DNA of 64,000 nucleotides from JAMIFN01 sp035906235 (GTDB lineage: Bacteria; Pseudomonadota; Gammaproteobacteria; Burkholderiales; Burkholderiaceae_C). Made by a program: the position numbers and the translations under genes. Location: contig JAMIFN010000132.1 of NCBI GenBank assembly GCA_035906235.1, positions 3,862 to 67,861 on the forward strand. Direction: 5' to 3'. Of this stretch, positions 17,543 to 26,609 are shown in pieces (the first letter of the stretch is position 1; every line of letters starts with the position of its first letter). The notes beneath the pieces are model-generated. The model was not told the DNA's origin and did not search any database. It saw only the letters and a program-made list of their open reading frames with translations.

Positions 17543-17950
17543 CTAAAAATCAGCCAAGAAACGATGGCGCCAGCGCAAGGCGGCATCTTTATCCACCCCG
17601 CAGCGCGTAGCAACTTGGCGCAAGCTCAGGCCATCGATCAGCGCTTGGCCATAACTTAGCCAGAGTTCCCGCTTGCGCAGATGTGCCAAGGGCGTGGCGG
17701 TGAGTGCATTGAAAGTGCGGCGACATGCCCGGCAGCGCCAGCGAGCGAGGCCGTGGCTTTGCCCCCAAGGGCGGAGATGATCTTGGTCAGCGCGGCAGTG
17801 GGGACACTCTTGCGGTGGCGGCAAAGCCGCCACTACAGCCTGCAAGGGACTTTGCGCTGCGGCATCTAAGGCTTGCCGTAGGCGCTTACGCTGAGGCTCG
17901 GTTAGTTGTACCAAACCAGCCAAAAGTTTGCCAAAGTTGCTGCGTTCCAT
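17543..17950 (-). pseudogene. Truncated IS1595-family transposase (N-terminal part)
   Basis: The 135-residue product has a zinc ribbon (CPHCRADQDHL and CRACRRTFNAL, followed by TATPLAHLRKRELWL) and a helix-turn-helix (GLSLRQVATRCGVDKDAALRWRHRFL), the N-terminal half of IS1595-type transposases. It stops at ADF just after the HTH, so the whole DDE-type catalytic domain (roughly 150-200 residues) is missing. Only about 75 bp remain before the esterase gene, so the rest was deleted. I could not identify terminal inverted repeats. It might act as a DNA-binding remnant, but decay is likelier. Confidence 0.75.
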
Positions 17951-18046
17951 GATGCACCTCCACCAGTTGGATGCTCTTGGAATCCACTATAGGTCTGATC
18001 AATTGCGTTTGCAAAAGCTAACGCGGACATAGCCATGTTTTTGGCG

Positions 18047-18079
18047 TTTAACGCCGAAAAACCTGCCTGGGCAGCTCAT
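18047..18079 (-). repeat. Dispersed repeat, copy 7 of 19
   Basis: The core here is CCTGCCTGGGCAGCT, one of only two intergenic copies with TGG where the others have TGA. Confidence 0.8.
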
Positions 18080-18170
18080 ATTTTTGATGGTACCCCCCAA
18101 AAATATCTGCTCAAAGCTGGAATATCGAGGTAGGCGGCTGAAATCCCAGTTTTTAATGACCGAATCAGGC

Positions 18171-18203
18171 TTTTAGGCCACAAAACCTGCCTGAGCAGCT
18201 CAC
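18171..18203 (-). repeat. Dispersed repeat, copy 8 of 19
   Basis: CTTTTAGGCCACAAAA is followed by the standard core CCTGCCTGAGCAGCT, 113 bp before the kinase start codon. Confidence 0.85.
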
Positions 18204-18315
18204 TTTTTTGCATGAGATAAGCACCACTCTTCACTGCTGGCGTATGATCCGACGCACATGTTGCTGGGGGAGCAGCCCCACAGCGGGTGCATTTAGGTAA
18301 GAGGGATGGGTAGAT

Positions 18316-20871
18316 ATGGATATTCCAAAGAAAATTTGGCAGCGCGACGCAGTCTGGGCTCTTCTCATAGGCGTTGCCGTTTTGTTGGTGCATCAATTCA
18401 GCTCTATGACCGATGCGTTAGAGCGCCGTTTTTACGACACCAGCAGCACACAAATTGCGCGCCAACCAGCCCCAAATATCGCCATCATCGCCATTGACGA
18501 AACCAGCATCGCCAATATCGGACGCTGGCCCTGGTCGCGCGAGATCCATGCACAGCTGATTGACAAACTGGCGCAGGCCAAAGCCAAAGTCATTGGCTAC
18601 ACCGTATTTTTCTCAGAGCCCCAAATCGACCCGGGCTTAGACTATGTCCGAAAAATTCAAGCAGCGATTCCGCCAGAAGTGCAGGCGCTGGAGGCATTTC
18701 AGCCCGTCAATACCCTGATTACCGAAGCGCAAACCCGCCTAAATAGCGACCACCAGTTGGCCACCAGTATCGCCACGGCTGGCAATGTCATTCTGCCCTC
18801 AGCTTTTGATCTGCAAGAGCCTATCGGCAACCCAGAAAATCCCCTTCCTGATTTTGCCCTGCGCAGCAGCGTCCCCGATAAAGAAGATACCGCTTTGCCT
18901 GTGAGCAATGCTGTCGAGCCTTTGGATATATTTGGCCGCCACGCTGCGGCAGTGGCGCATTTGGTGCAATTGCAAGACCGCGATGGCGCCGTGCGCGAAG
19001 AGCCACTTTTTGTGAATTATTATGGCCGCGGCATTCCCTCCATGTCCCTGGCTTTGGCTGCGCAGTCCCTGAATATCCCCATTGCTGACTTGAAGCTGCA
19101 CCCAGAGCAGGTGCAACTAGGGCGTCTAAAAATGCCCATCGAGGACGGCGCCATCGTGCTGCCGCAGTTCTACCAAGCCAAAGACGGCAAATTCGCCTTT
19201 CCTGTGGATTCTTTCTACGATGTTCTCAACGGCAAAATCCCCGCTAGTAAATACGCGGGCAAAATCGTCATCGTTGGCGCCACGGCAAAAGGGGTGGGTA
19301 CCTTGTTTAATACCCCGGCGGCCAATAATTTTGATCCCGCGCAACTAGCTGCCTATGTCACTTCCAGCATTTTGCAAGAGCAATACATTGCCCGTCCCGC
19401 TTGGGCAGCGCTGTGCACATTTGCGGCCTTCCTTTTGGTGTTGGCTTTCCTCATGTTTGCCCTACCTAGGTTAAAAGCTGGGTTGGCCGCCGCAGTTAGT
19501 GCAGCACTTCTCGTTTTGCTATTGGGGGCTGAATACGGCGCCATGCTCGGGGCGGCTAAGTGGGTGCCTTTGGTGTTGCCAGCCGTCTTGCTGGTCTTGG
19601 GCTATGTACTGTTGACCACCAAGCGTTTTTTGTTTACCGAGGCTGGCAAAGTGCAAGCCGATGCGGAAAGCGCGGAAACCAACCGTATGATGGGTTTGGC
19701 GCTGCAAGGACAAGGCCGCTTGGACGAGGCTCTGGATCGCTATTTGCGCGTCCCCTTAGATGGCGAGAAAGGCAAAGCCGTCTTGGACAATCTCTATAGC
19801 CTGGCCTTGGACTTTGAGCGCAAACGCCAATTCAATAAAGCCCAGTCTGTGTACGAGCACATTGCCAAAGCCGCGCCACAGTTCAAAGATGTGGCTACCA
19901 AGCTCAAACGCGCCAAAAACCTGTCCGAAACGGTCATGTTAGGTGGCGGCGGCGATCACGCCGGCGGCACCTTATTGCTGGACGGTGGTGATGTTGAAAA
20001 ACCCTTCTTGGGGCGCTACCAGATCGAAAAAGAGCTGGGTAAAGGTGCCATGGGCGTAGTGTATTTGGGCAAAGACCCCAAAATCGGTCGTGTCGTCGCT
20101 ATTAAAACCATGGCGCTGAAAAATGAGTTCGAAGGCGAGGAGTTGGACGATGCGCGCGCGCGCTTCTTCCGCGAGGCCGAAACCGCAGGGCGTTTGCAGC
20201 ACCAAAACATCGTTACCATTTTTGATGCTGGTGAAGAGCACGATTTGGCGTTTATCGCGATGGAGTTCTTAAAAGGCAAGGATTTGGTGGATTACACCAA
20301 ACCCGAACGCTTGTTGCCCGTGGCACAAGTCCTGTCTATTGTTGAACGCGTGGCTTTGGCGCTGGATTACGCGCACCAGCAAGGGGTCGTTCACCGCGAC
20401 ATCAAGCCCGCCAACATCATGTATGAGGCCAGTAGTGACAGTGTCAAAGTCACCGATTTCGGTATTGCGCGGGTGACCGACTCCAGCAAAACGAAAACGG
20501 GGCTGGTGCTAGGAACCCCTAGCTTCATGTCGCCAGAACAAATCGCGGGCAAACCCGTGGATGGCCGCTCCGATCTGTACTCGCTGGGTGTGATGCTCTA
20601 CCAGATGCTCACGGGACGCTTGCCTTTTGAGGCCACTAGCCTGACCGAGCTCATGTACAAAATTACCAACGCTGAGCCTGCCGATTTGCAGCAATACCGC
20701 AAAGATTTGCCGCCTGCTTATGCGCATGTCATACTGACAAGCCTTGCGAAGAAACCGGCTCAACGCTACCAAACGGGGACCGATCTGGCCGTAGCCTTAG
20801 CCCAGCTCAGGCAGCCCATGTCGACCAGCCCCGCGGCATCTGCGCCGCCACCAGATATTTCTTTTGATTAA
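18316..20871 (+). CDS. CHASE2-domain serine/threonine protein kinase
   Basis: The 851-residue membrane kinase has a short N-terminal helix (residues 13-28), an extracytoplasmic CHASE2 sensor (about 30-350, with IAIIAIDETSIANIGRWPW), three membrane helices (about 360-435), a TPR-like helical linker (450-535) and a Hanks-type kinase domain (about 568-835). Kinase motifs are intact: GKGAMGVVYLG, VAIKTM (ATP lysine), HRDIKPANIMY, DFGIARV and GTPSFMSPEQ. It should phosphorylate cytoplasmic Ser/Thr targets in response to a periplasmic signal; the neighbouring FHA protein is the obvious candidate reader and the PP2C protein the likely reverser. The ligand is unknown. Confidence 0.94.
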   Translation: MDIPKKIWQRDAVWALLIGVAVLLVHQFSSMTDALERRFYDTSSTQIARQPAPNIAIIAIDETSIANIGRWPWSREIHAQLIDKLAQAKAKVIGYTVFFSEPQIDPGLDYVRKIQAAIPPEVQALEAFQPVNTLITEAQTRLNSDHQLATSIATAGNVILPSAFDLQEPIGNPENPLPDFALRSSVPDKEDTALPVSNAVEPLDIFGRHAAAVAHLVQLQDRDGAVREEPLFVNYYGRGIPSMSLALAAQSLNIPIADLKLHPEQVQLGRLKMPIEDGAIVLPQFYQAKDGKFAFPVDSFYDVLNGKIPASKYAGKIVIVGATAKGVGTLFNTPAANNFDPAQLAAYVTSSILQEQYIARPAWAALCTFAAFLLVLAFLMFALPRLKAGLAAAVSAALLVLLLGAEYGAMLGAAKWVPLVLPAVLLVLGYVLLTTKRFLFTEAGKVQADAESAETNRMMGLALQGQGRLDEALDRYLRVPLDGEKGKAVLDNLYSLALDFERKRQFNKAQSVYEHIAKAAPQFKDVATKLKRAKNLSETVMLGGGGDHAGGTLLLDGGDVEKPFLGRYQIEKELGKGAMGVVYLGKDPKIGRVVAIKTMALKNEFEGEELDDARARFFREAETAGRLQHQNIVTIFDAGEEHDLAFIAMEFLKGKDLVDYTKPERLLPVAQVLSIVERVALALDYAHQQGVVHRDIKPANIMYEASSDSVKVTDFGIARVTDSSKTKTGLVLGTPSFMSPEQIAGKPVDGRSDLYSLGVMLYQMLTGRLPFEATSLTELMYKITNAEPADLQQYRKDLPPAYAHVILTSLAKKPAQRYQTGTDLAVALAQLRQPMSTSPAASAPPPDISFD

Positions 20872-20904
20872 CTTCCACTCACCCTCCGCTCTGACCATTT
20901 TGCT

Positions 20905-21705
20905 ATGAAGTATGAATTTGTGGCCCTGACGGATGTTGGGCGCATGCGCCAAAACAACGAAGATTCGGTCGCCTACACGGTAGAGACGGGCGTGGCAGTT
21001 TTGGCCGATGGAATGGGCGGCTATAACGCTGGTGAAGTCGCCAGCGGTATGAGTACGGCTTTTTTGAATTCGGAACTCAGTCGGTGGGTGCAGCAGGCAG
21101 GCAAAAAAACCCATCTGAGCGACATCAAACGCGCCATCTCCATTTGTGTTGGCAATGCCAATTTATCGGTGTTCAACGCCGCCAGCAATAATGCGAGTTA
21201 TCAGGGCATGGGTACCACCTTGGTGGTGGGGATGCTGCAGCAAAACCATTTCATCATTGGACATATCGGCGATTCGCGAGCCTATTTGCTGCGTGCCGAA
21301 GTGCTGCAACAGATCACCAAAGACCACTCCATGCTGCAAGAGCAAATTGATGCGGGTTTGATTACGCCAGAGCAGGCACCCTTTGCAGCCAACAAAAATC
21401 TCGTGACCCGCGCCGTTGGGGTTGGCCCATTTGTTGATGTGGAAATACACGAGCACCCCATTGAAGTCGGGGATGTCTTCATGTTTTGTTCAGATGGCTT
21501 ATCCGACATGGTTAGCCAAGACAGCATGCAGGAGGTGTTGAGAAATCACAACATTTCCTTGCAATCGCGTGCTCAAAACTTGATCGACGCCGCAAACGCA
21601 GCAGGGGGCAGGGATAATATCTCAGTCCTTATGGTCCAAGCCTTACCCGGCACAGAAAAGTCAGGGTTTGCACAGCAGCTTGGCAAACTCTTTTCTAAAA
21701 AATAA
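20905..21705 (+). CDS. PP2C-family serine/threonine phosphatase
   Basis: The 266-residue cytoplasmic phosphatase has all PP2C metal-binding motifs: DVGRMRQNNEDSVAY, LADGMGGYNAGEVAS, GTTLVVGML, GHIGDSRAYLLR, MFCSDGLSDMV and GGRDNISVLMV. It starts 33 bp after the kinase gene and is read in the same direction, the classic kinase/phosphatase pairing, so it probably reverses the kinase's phosphorylations. No membrane segment or extra sensor domain is visible. Confidence 0.95.
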   Translation: MKYEFVALTDVGRMRQNNEDSVAYTVETGVAVLADGMGGYNAGEVASGMSTAFLNSELSRWVQQAGKKTHLSDIKRAISICVGNANLSVFNAASNNASYQGMGTTLVVGMLQQNHFIIGHIGDSRAYLLRAEVLQQITKDHSMLQEQIDAGLITPEQAPFAANKNLVTRAVGVGPFVDVEIHEHPIEVGDVFMFCSDGLSDMVSQDSMQEVLRNHNISLQSRAQNLIDAANAAGGRDNISVLMVQALPGTEKSGFAQQLGKLFSKK

Positions 21706-21763
21706 TCACTGCACGCCTATTCGGATTCAACATGAAAAAATGTGCAGTTCAACGAGGCTTATC

Positions 21764-22396
21764 ATGGCAAAACTGATCGTATCTATTGACGGTGTCGTTA
21801 TCCGAGAAGTTGAACTCAACAAAGAACGCACCAGTGTAGGGCGTCGCCCCTATAACGATGTGGTCATTGACAATTTGGCGGTGAGCGGCGAGCATGCCGC
21901 GCTCATTCGCGGCACTGGTGAGTTTTTTGCCGAAGACCTCAACAGCACTAACGGCTCTTACCTCAACGGCAAATCGCTCAAGCGCGAGCGTTTGCAAAAC
22001 GGGGACATCCTTGAAATCGGTAAATACAAAATCAAATTTATTGGGGACGAGCCAGTCGCCAATTACGATGCCACCATGGTGATGCGCCCAGGCGCGGCGG
22101 TCGCTCCTGTGGCCGCCTCAGCGCCAGCACCAGTTGGCAATGCACTGATTCGCGTGATCTCTGGCAGCGCCGCAGGGCGTGATGTGGCATTGACAAAAGT
22201 CGTTACCACTATAGGGAAACCTGGAATTGCAGTTGCTGCTATTACCAAGCGTATTACGGGTTATGTGGTCGCACATGTGGATGGCGATGGGGAAACCCTG
22301 CTCAATGGTAAACCCATCGGCAATGAACCTGTGGCATTGCAGTCTGGCGATACGCTGGAGCTGGCTGGTACCAAGATGCAGTTTCGCATTGAGTAA
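21764..22396 (+). CDS. FHA-domain protein with two FHA-like domains
   Basis: The 210-residue protein has an N-terminal FHA domain (residues 1-90) with every phosphothreonine-contact residue: GRRPYNDVVIDN, SGEHAAL, and DLNSTNGSYLNG. A proline/alanine linker (PGAAVAPVAASAPAP) leads to a second, divergent FHA-like domain (about 125-210, ending LQSGDTLELAGTKMQFRIE) without the binding residues. It sits between the phosphatase and the cyclase and probably reads kinase-made phosphothreonine. ATG at 21764 follows ACGAGG; the frame extends upstream to 21668 but overlaps the phosphatase. Confidence 0.93.
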   Translation: MAKLIVSIDGVVIREVELNKERTSVGRRPYNDVVIDNLAVSGEHAALIRGTGEFFAEDLNSTNGSYLNGKSLKRERLQNGDILEIGKYKIKFIGDEPVANYDATMVMRPGAAVAPVAASAPAPVGNALIRVISGSAAGRDVALTKVVTTIGKPGIAVAAITKRITGYVVAHVDGDGETLLNGKPIGNEPVALQSGDTLELAGTKMQFRIE

Positions 22397-22465
22397 TGCT
22401 TAGGACAAGCATCCGCACAGCTTAAGACCTCCCTAAAACTTGGCTCTGCTTGACGACTGCGTGCG

Positions 22466-24769
22466 ATGCTTCCTACCAGCTCTACGCTAGCCCAAATGCG
22501 CCGCCACTGGCTGCGCATTGTTCTTTTGTTGCTCCCTATTGTGCTCTTGCTGTTGCAAGCGGTGCATGTTCTACCCTATGGGGCGCTCAGACACCTGGAT
22601 AATTTATACAGTGACAGTCGCTTGCGACTGACGATGCCTAAGACGCGCGCTCAGGATGTCGTCATCATTGATATTGATGAGAAAAGCCTGGCTGAATTGG
22701 GTCGCTGGCCTTGGTCGCGCCAAACCATGTTGCAGTTGGTTCAGGCTGTATTTGAACAACAGCAAGCTGCGATTTTGGGTATTGATATGGTGTTGGCCGA
22801 GCCAGACACCAGCTCGGGCCTGAGCATTTTGGAGGATCTGGCCAAAGGGGAATTTGCCCATCAGCCCGAGTTCGTGGCACGCGTTCAAGCGTTGCAGCAC
22901 AGCCTGAATTACGACGCCCAATTTGCCCAAGTCATGCAGCGTTATCCTATCGTGCTGGGCTATTACTTCAGCAGCGACCGCAATGGCGAGAAAAACGGTC
23001 AGCTGCCAGCCCCCATCTTAAGTAGCAGCGATCTGCATGGGCGCAAAATCCAGGTCAGTGCTTGGAATGGCTATGGTGCCAACTTACCGATCTTTGCCCA
23101 ATCGGCACCCAGCGCAGGTTTTTTTAATGCCATCAGTGCTGGCGATGGAGTCGTCAGATCGATGCCGCTGCTGGCGCAGTACGATGGTCAGTATTACCAA
23201 TCCTTACCCTTGGCCATGCTGCGCCTCGCTACCGGGCAACCCAAGGTGCAAGCCGTTTTTCCTCCCGAGCGATTTCTGGGCAGGGGTTATCAACACCTAG
23301 CGCAACTCGATCTGAGCTACGCCAATGGTCGGACGGCAACGATTCCTGTGGATGAGCAAGTGGCCACACAGATTCCCTTTCGCGGGCCTGGCGGTGCGCA
23401 AGGAGGCTCGTTTACTTACTATTCGGCCAGCGATATTTTGAAAAATCGCACGCCTGCAGCTGCCCTCAAGGGCAAATTGGTGCTGCTGGGCACCACGGCA
23501 CCAGGTTTGCTGGATTTGCGTACAACGCCCGTAGGTGATGCCTATCCTGGGGTTGAGGTCCATGCCAATGTTTTAGCAGGATTTCTAGAAGGTAACACCC
23601 CCATACGCCCCGACTATGCTACCGGGTATGAGTTTGCCTGTCTGGTGTTGTTGGGTTTGGTCTTGTTATGGTTTCTACCGCGCCTGTCGGCCTTGCGCAG
23701 CATGGCATTGAGTGTGGGCTTGCTACTGCTCTGCGTTGGCATCAACACATGGCTCTATCTTGGCGCGCATCTTATTTTGCCACTCGCATCCTCAGCCGTC
23801 ATCATCATGGTGATGCTGGTTTTGCACCTAGCCTATGGCTATTTGGTTGCCAACCGATCCAAGCGTGATTTGGCCAAACTTTTTGGCAGCTATGTGCCAT
23901 CGGAGCTGGTAGATGAGATGCTCAAGGATCCTAAGCATTATTCGATGCTAGCTCGCAATCAAGAGCTGACCGTTATGTTTTGCGATATCCGTGGCTTTAC
24001 CAAATTGGCGGAAGGGGCAGACCCCCTGCAAATACAGTCCCTGCTCAACCGCCTCTTTGGTCATCTGACGGAAATTATCCGTAAGCACGGCGGGACGATA
24101 GACAAATACATGGGCGACTGTGTCATGGCTTTTTGGGGCGCGCCGATGAGCCAGCCTGAGCATGCCCAAATTGCCCTCCATTGCGCCCACGAAATCATCA
24201 CCAGCCTGCCGCGTATCAATAGCGATTTAAAGGCATCTGGCCTGATGCCATCCCAGTATCACGATTTAGGGGTGAGTATTGCGTTAAATACTGGCGTGAT
24301 GTGCGTCGGCAATATGGGCACTGAGCTGCGCCAAGCCTACACCGTTATCGGCGACGAGGTCAATTTAGCAGCCCGCATCGAGCCACTGAGCCGACTGTAC
24401 GCTGTCGATATTGTTGCCACCAATGTGGTGCGCAAACACAACCCAGATTGGGTATGGCAAGAGCTGGACCTCGTGCAAGTCAAAGGTCGCCAAGCGCCAG
24501 AGCGGATTTTTACCCCGATCGCCTTGCGTTCGGCATTGGGCGATGCGCAACGCAATGAACTCAAAGTGTGGTCGCAATTTGTCCAAGCCTACCGTCAGGG
24601 GCAGGTGGACAGTTGCGAGATGCTGCTGTTTAATTTGCAACGCCTGCATCCAGCCTCTGCGTTGTACACCCTGTATGCAGAACGCTTAGCGCTACTGCGT
24701 AAAGACCCCCCAGAAAATTGGCAGGGTGTTGCCATCATGGGGCCGAGCAAATATTCCCCTTTGGTTTAA
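22466..24769 (+). CDS. CHASE2-domain class III adenylate/guanylate cyclase
   Basis: The 767-residue membrane protein has an N-terminal helix (residues 12-34), a CHASE2 sensor (about 45-380, with DVVIIDIDEKSLAELGRWPW), three membrane helices (about 388-460) and a class III cyclase domain (about 495-685). Metal-binding residues are in VMFCDIRGFTKLAEG and IDKYMGDCVMAFWGAP, and the transition-state and base region is VIGDEVNLAARIEPLSR. It should make cAMP (or cGMP) when its periplasmic sensor fires. The CHASE2 domain is the same type as in the kinase three genes upstream, so the two may sense a shared signal. Confidence 0.93.
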   Translation: MLPTSSTLAQMRRHWLRIVLLLLPIVLLLLQAVHVLPYGALRHLDNLYSDSRLRLTMPKTRAQDVVIIDIDEKSLAELGRWPWSRQTMLQLVQAVFEQQQAAILGIDMVLAEPDTSSGLSILEDLAKGEFAHQPEFVARVQALQHSLNYDAQFAQVMQRYPIVLGYYFSSDRNGEKNGQLPAPILSSSDLHGRKIQVSAWNGYGANLPIFAQSAPSAGFFNAISAGDGVVRSMPLLAQYDGQYYQSLPLAMLRLATGQPKVQAVFPPERFLGRGYQHLAQLDLSYANGRTATIPVDEQVATQIPFRGPGGAQGGSFTYYSASDILKNRTPAAALKGKLVLLGTTAPGLLDLRTTPVGDAYPGVEVHANVLAGFLEGNTPIRPDYATGYEFACLVLLGLVLLWFLPRLSALRSMALSVGLLLLCVGINTWLYLGAHLILPLASSAVIIMVMLVLHLAYGYLVANRSKRDLAKLFGSYVPSELVDEMLKDPKHYSMLARNQELTVMFCDIRGFTKLAEGADPLQIQSLLNRLFGHLTEIIRKHGGTIDKYMGDCVMAFWGAPMSQPEHAQIALHCAHEIITSLPRINSDLKASGLMPSQYHDLGVSIALNTGVMCVGNMGTELRQAYTVIGDEVNLAARIEPLSRLYAVDIVATNVVRKHNPDWVWQELDLVQVKGRQAPERIFTPIALRSALGDAQRNELKVWSQFVQAYRQGQVDSCEMLLFNLQRLHPASALYTLYAERLALLRKDPPENWQGVAIMGPSKYSPLV

Positions 24770-24788
24770 AGCGCGCCTAGGTTGACTT

Positions 24789-25610
24789 ATGCAGCTACAA
24801 GTTCTTGGATGCTCCGGCGCCATTGCTCAAGGGGTGTATACCAGTTCTTTTTTGATCGATGCTGCCATCGCTTTGGATTCGGGTACGGGGCTGGGGCAAT
24901 TAACGCTGGCGCAAATGCTGCAGCTCGATCACATCTTCATCACCCATACCCATCTTGATCACATCGCCGCGCTGCCGCTTCTATTAGACAGCGTGATGAG
25001 CATCCGTACCCAAACAGCGCGCCCGCCTGTGCAGGTGTATGCCCTGCCTGAAACCCTGTATGCATTGCGCAAACATATTTTCAACCGCATTATTTGGCCT
25101 GATTTCACGGCTTTGCCTTCGCGCGATAAACCTGTGCTGAACTTCGTGCCCGTCAGACTGGGGCAAGTCGTCACCTTCGACGGCTTGCCGCACCAGGTGC
25201 AAGTCTTGCCAGCGCAGCACACCGTGGCCGCCGCCGCCTATGCCGTACGCCCAGCAGCCCATGCGCCTGCCTTGGTCTATACCGGTGATACCGGCCCCAA
25301 CCCCCTGCTTTGGCAAAATTTAGCACAGCTGGATGTGGCAGGTTTAATCATTGAAGCTGCATTCAGCAACCAAGAATCTGGCTTGGCACGAGCCGCCCTG
25401 CATCTGTGCCCTAATAGTTTGCTTGGCGAACTGCGCAATATCCCTGCCAACAGCCATTACCCCATCTATATCACCCACACCAAGCCTGCACAGGCACAGC
25501 AAATCCAAGCAGAGGTGAAGGCGCTGCTGCAGCAAGACGCGCAGCTGACCAATCTGTTGAGCCAACACCCCTTGCATTGGTTGCAATGTGGGCAAACAAT
25601 CCGTATTTAG
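24789..25610 (+). CDS. Class II 3',5'-cyclic-nucleotide phosphodiesterase
   Basis: The 273-residue metallo-beta-lactamase-fold protein begins MQLQVLGCSGAIAQGVYTSSFLID, carries the dizinc motif HTHLDH (about residues 58-63) and later metal ligands in VLPAQHTVA, VYTGDTGPNP and IYITHTKP, the pattern of class II cyclic-nucleotide phosphodiesterases. It starts 19 bp after the cyclase stop, so synthesis and breakdown of the cyclic nucleotide are encoded side by side. It closes the five-gene cluster; no terminator is evident, and an IS remnant begins 5 bp later. Confidence 0.9.
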   Translation: MQLQVLGCSGAIAQGVYTSSFLIDAAIALDSGTGLGQLTLAQMLQLDHIFITHTHLDHIAALPLLLDSVMSIRTQTARPPVQVYALPETLYALRKHIFNRIIWPDFTALPSRDKPVLNFVPVRLGQVVTFDGLPHQVQVLPAQHTVAAAAYAVRPAAHAPALVYTGDTGPNPLLWQNLAQLDVAGLIIEAAFSNQESGLARAALHLCPNSLLGELRNIPANSHYPIYITHTKPAQAQQIQAEVKALLQQDAQLTNLLSQHPLHWLQCGQTIRI

Positions 25611-25614
25611 TCAC

Positions 25615-26006
25615 CCCCTGATTTATTCATAAGCTATTGATTTTATTAGGTATTTTGGATTTTCCTGGTAAAATAACTCCCAGTTTTACTCTCTGCATTT
25701 GCGAGTTTTTGGGAATTTTTCATGTTTGCTTGCCCTGCCACCGAAGACTTCTTTCGCCTGCGCATTGATCAAATGATTGACCTGCACCATTCCCTGGCTG
25801 CTGCGCCAAATCGCCAAGAAAGGCTTGGCCTTTCTTGAACAGGTTTTTTTACGCCTGCAGCAAATGGGGCTACAGGCAGGCTCAGCATACAAGCGACGAT
25901 TGCAGTCGTTCAAATCATGGCTAAGGCTTACCTGTGCACCTGCCATGGCGGGCAGGTAAACCCCATCAGGCACTAGGTCATGACCGGGAAATGAATAAAT
26001 CAGGGG
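25615..26006 (+). mobile_element. Deleted IS element with 16-bp terminal inverted repeats (IS5-like remnant)
   Basis: CCCCTGATTTATTCAT at 25615-25630 is the exact reverse complement of 25991-26006, so a 392-bp element is bounded by perfect 16-bp inverted repeats. Inside, a frame at 25722-25838 matches the N-terminus of IS5/IS1182-type transposases and then breaks off. The centre of the transposase is deleted, leaving a MITE-like unit that an active relative could still mobilise. No clear target-site duplication is visible (left flank TCAC, right flank CGAC). Confidence 0.75.
25722..25838 (+). pseudogene. N-terminal fragment of an IS5/IS1182-type transposase
   Basis: The 38-codon frame reads MFACPATEDFFRLRIDQMID followed by LHHSLA, the conserved start of transposases whose first residues run DFFRxRLDQMIDLRHPLA. 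It then enters unrelated sequence and ends at TGA 25836. The remaining roughly 300 residues are gone. Confidence 0.7.
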
Positions 26007-26030
26007 CGACGACATAGCCCGATTTCATGC

Positions 26031-26567
26031 CTAAAAACTCGATCCTGGCTGGCTGAGGAATTGCAACTCCTCAGCCGAGGACACCCGCCCCAGTATTGCG
26101 TTGCGGTGCGGATAACGACCAAAGCGCTCGATGATGAGCTGGTGCTGTAACTCAAAATCGTAGCTATTGGCGCTGGCGTGTTGGGCAAACAGCGGCAGCG
26201 CTTGTGCATGAATGCTGCGCGATTCGCTGTGCATAAGGGGAAGCAGCAAAAAGCTGCGCTGGGTTTCATCCAAAGCCGACAAAGCGCCACTGCGCACCGC
26301 CTCTTGCGCCAAAGCCAAAGCCTGCGCGTCTTGAGCAAAAGCCTGCGCACTGCCGCGATGGATATTGCGCGAGAACTGGTCCAGCACCATGATTTCCGCC
26401 AAGCGCCCCTGCGCTGTACTGCGCCAAGCGGCTAGTTCGCCCGCGCTGGCCTGCAGCAATAGGGGCGCAAAACGCTGGCGTATGCGCGCATCTACAGCCG
26501 CATCAGGTGTCCACCACTGAGATGGCTGCAACTCTTCAAACCAAAATTTCAGCACCGCGTTTGGCAT
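26031..26567 (-). CDS. DUF924 family protein
   Basis: The 178-residue protein contains VLKFWFEELQPSQWW, MVLDQFSRNIHRGSAQAFAQD, LLLPLMHSES and FELQHQLIIERFGRYPHRNAILGR, which together define DUF924. The fold is all-helical and TPR-like; no enzymatic role is established. It ends 24 bp from the IS remnant and is read toward it. It is 42 bp downstream of chaA on the same strand. Confidence 0.9.
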   Translation of the reverse strand: MPNAVLKFWFEELQPSQWWTPDAAVDARIRQRFAPLLLQASAGELAAWRSTAQGRLAEIMVLDQFSRNIHRGSAQAFAQDAQALALAQEAVRSGALSALDETQRSFLLLPLMHSESRSIHAQALPLFAQHASANSYDFELQHQLIIERFGRYPHRNAILGRVSSAEELQFLSQPGSSF

Positions 26568-26609
26568 AGCACCCTTTCGTTTGAGTTAAGCAGCCGCATG
26601 CAGCGCGGC

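Larger units (their letters stand above)
17951..18315. other. Gene-free spacer upstream of the signalling cluster
   Basis: These 365 bp hold two copies of the dispersed repeat (18047-18079 and 18171-18203) and presumably the promoter of the kinase gene. A short minus-strand frame here overlaps the kinase start and has no coding character. I see no terminator or clear -35/-10 pair. Confidence 0.6.

Noticed and set aside
18076..18396. Small - strand frame upstream of the kinase
   Set aside because: It covers repeat copy 8 and the kinase start codon and has no homology or ribosome site.
25686..26015. A 109-codon - strand frame over the IS remnant
   Set aside because: The + strand carries the recognisable transposase N-terminus, and the frame spans the inverted repeats, which are the ends of the element.
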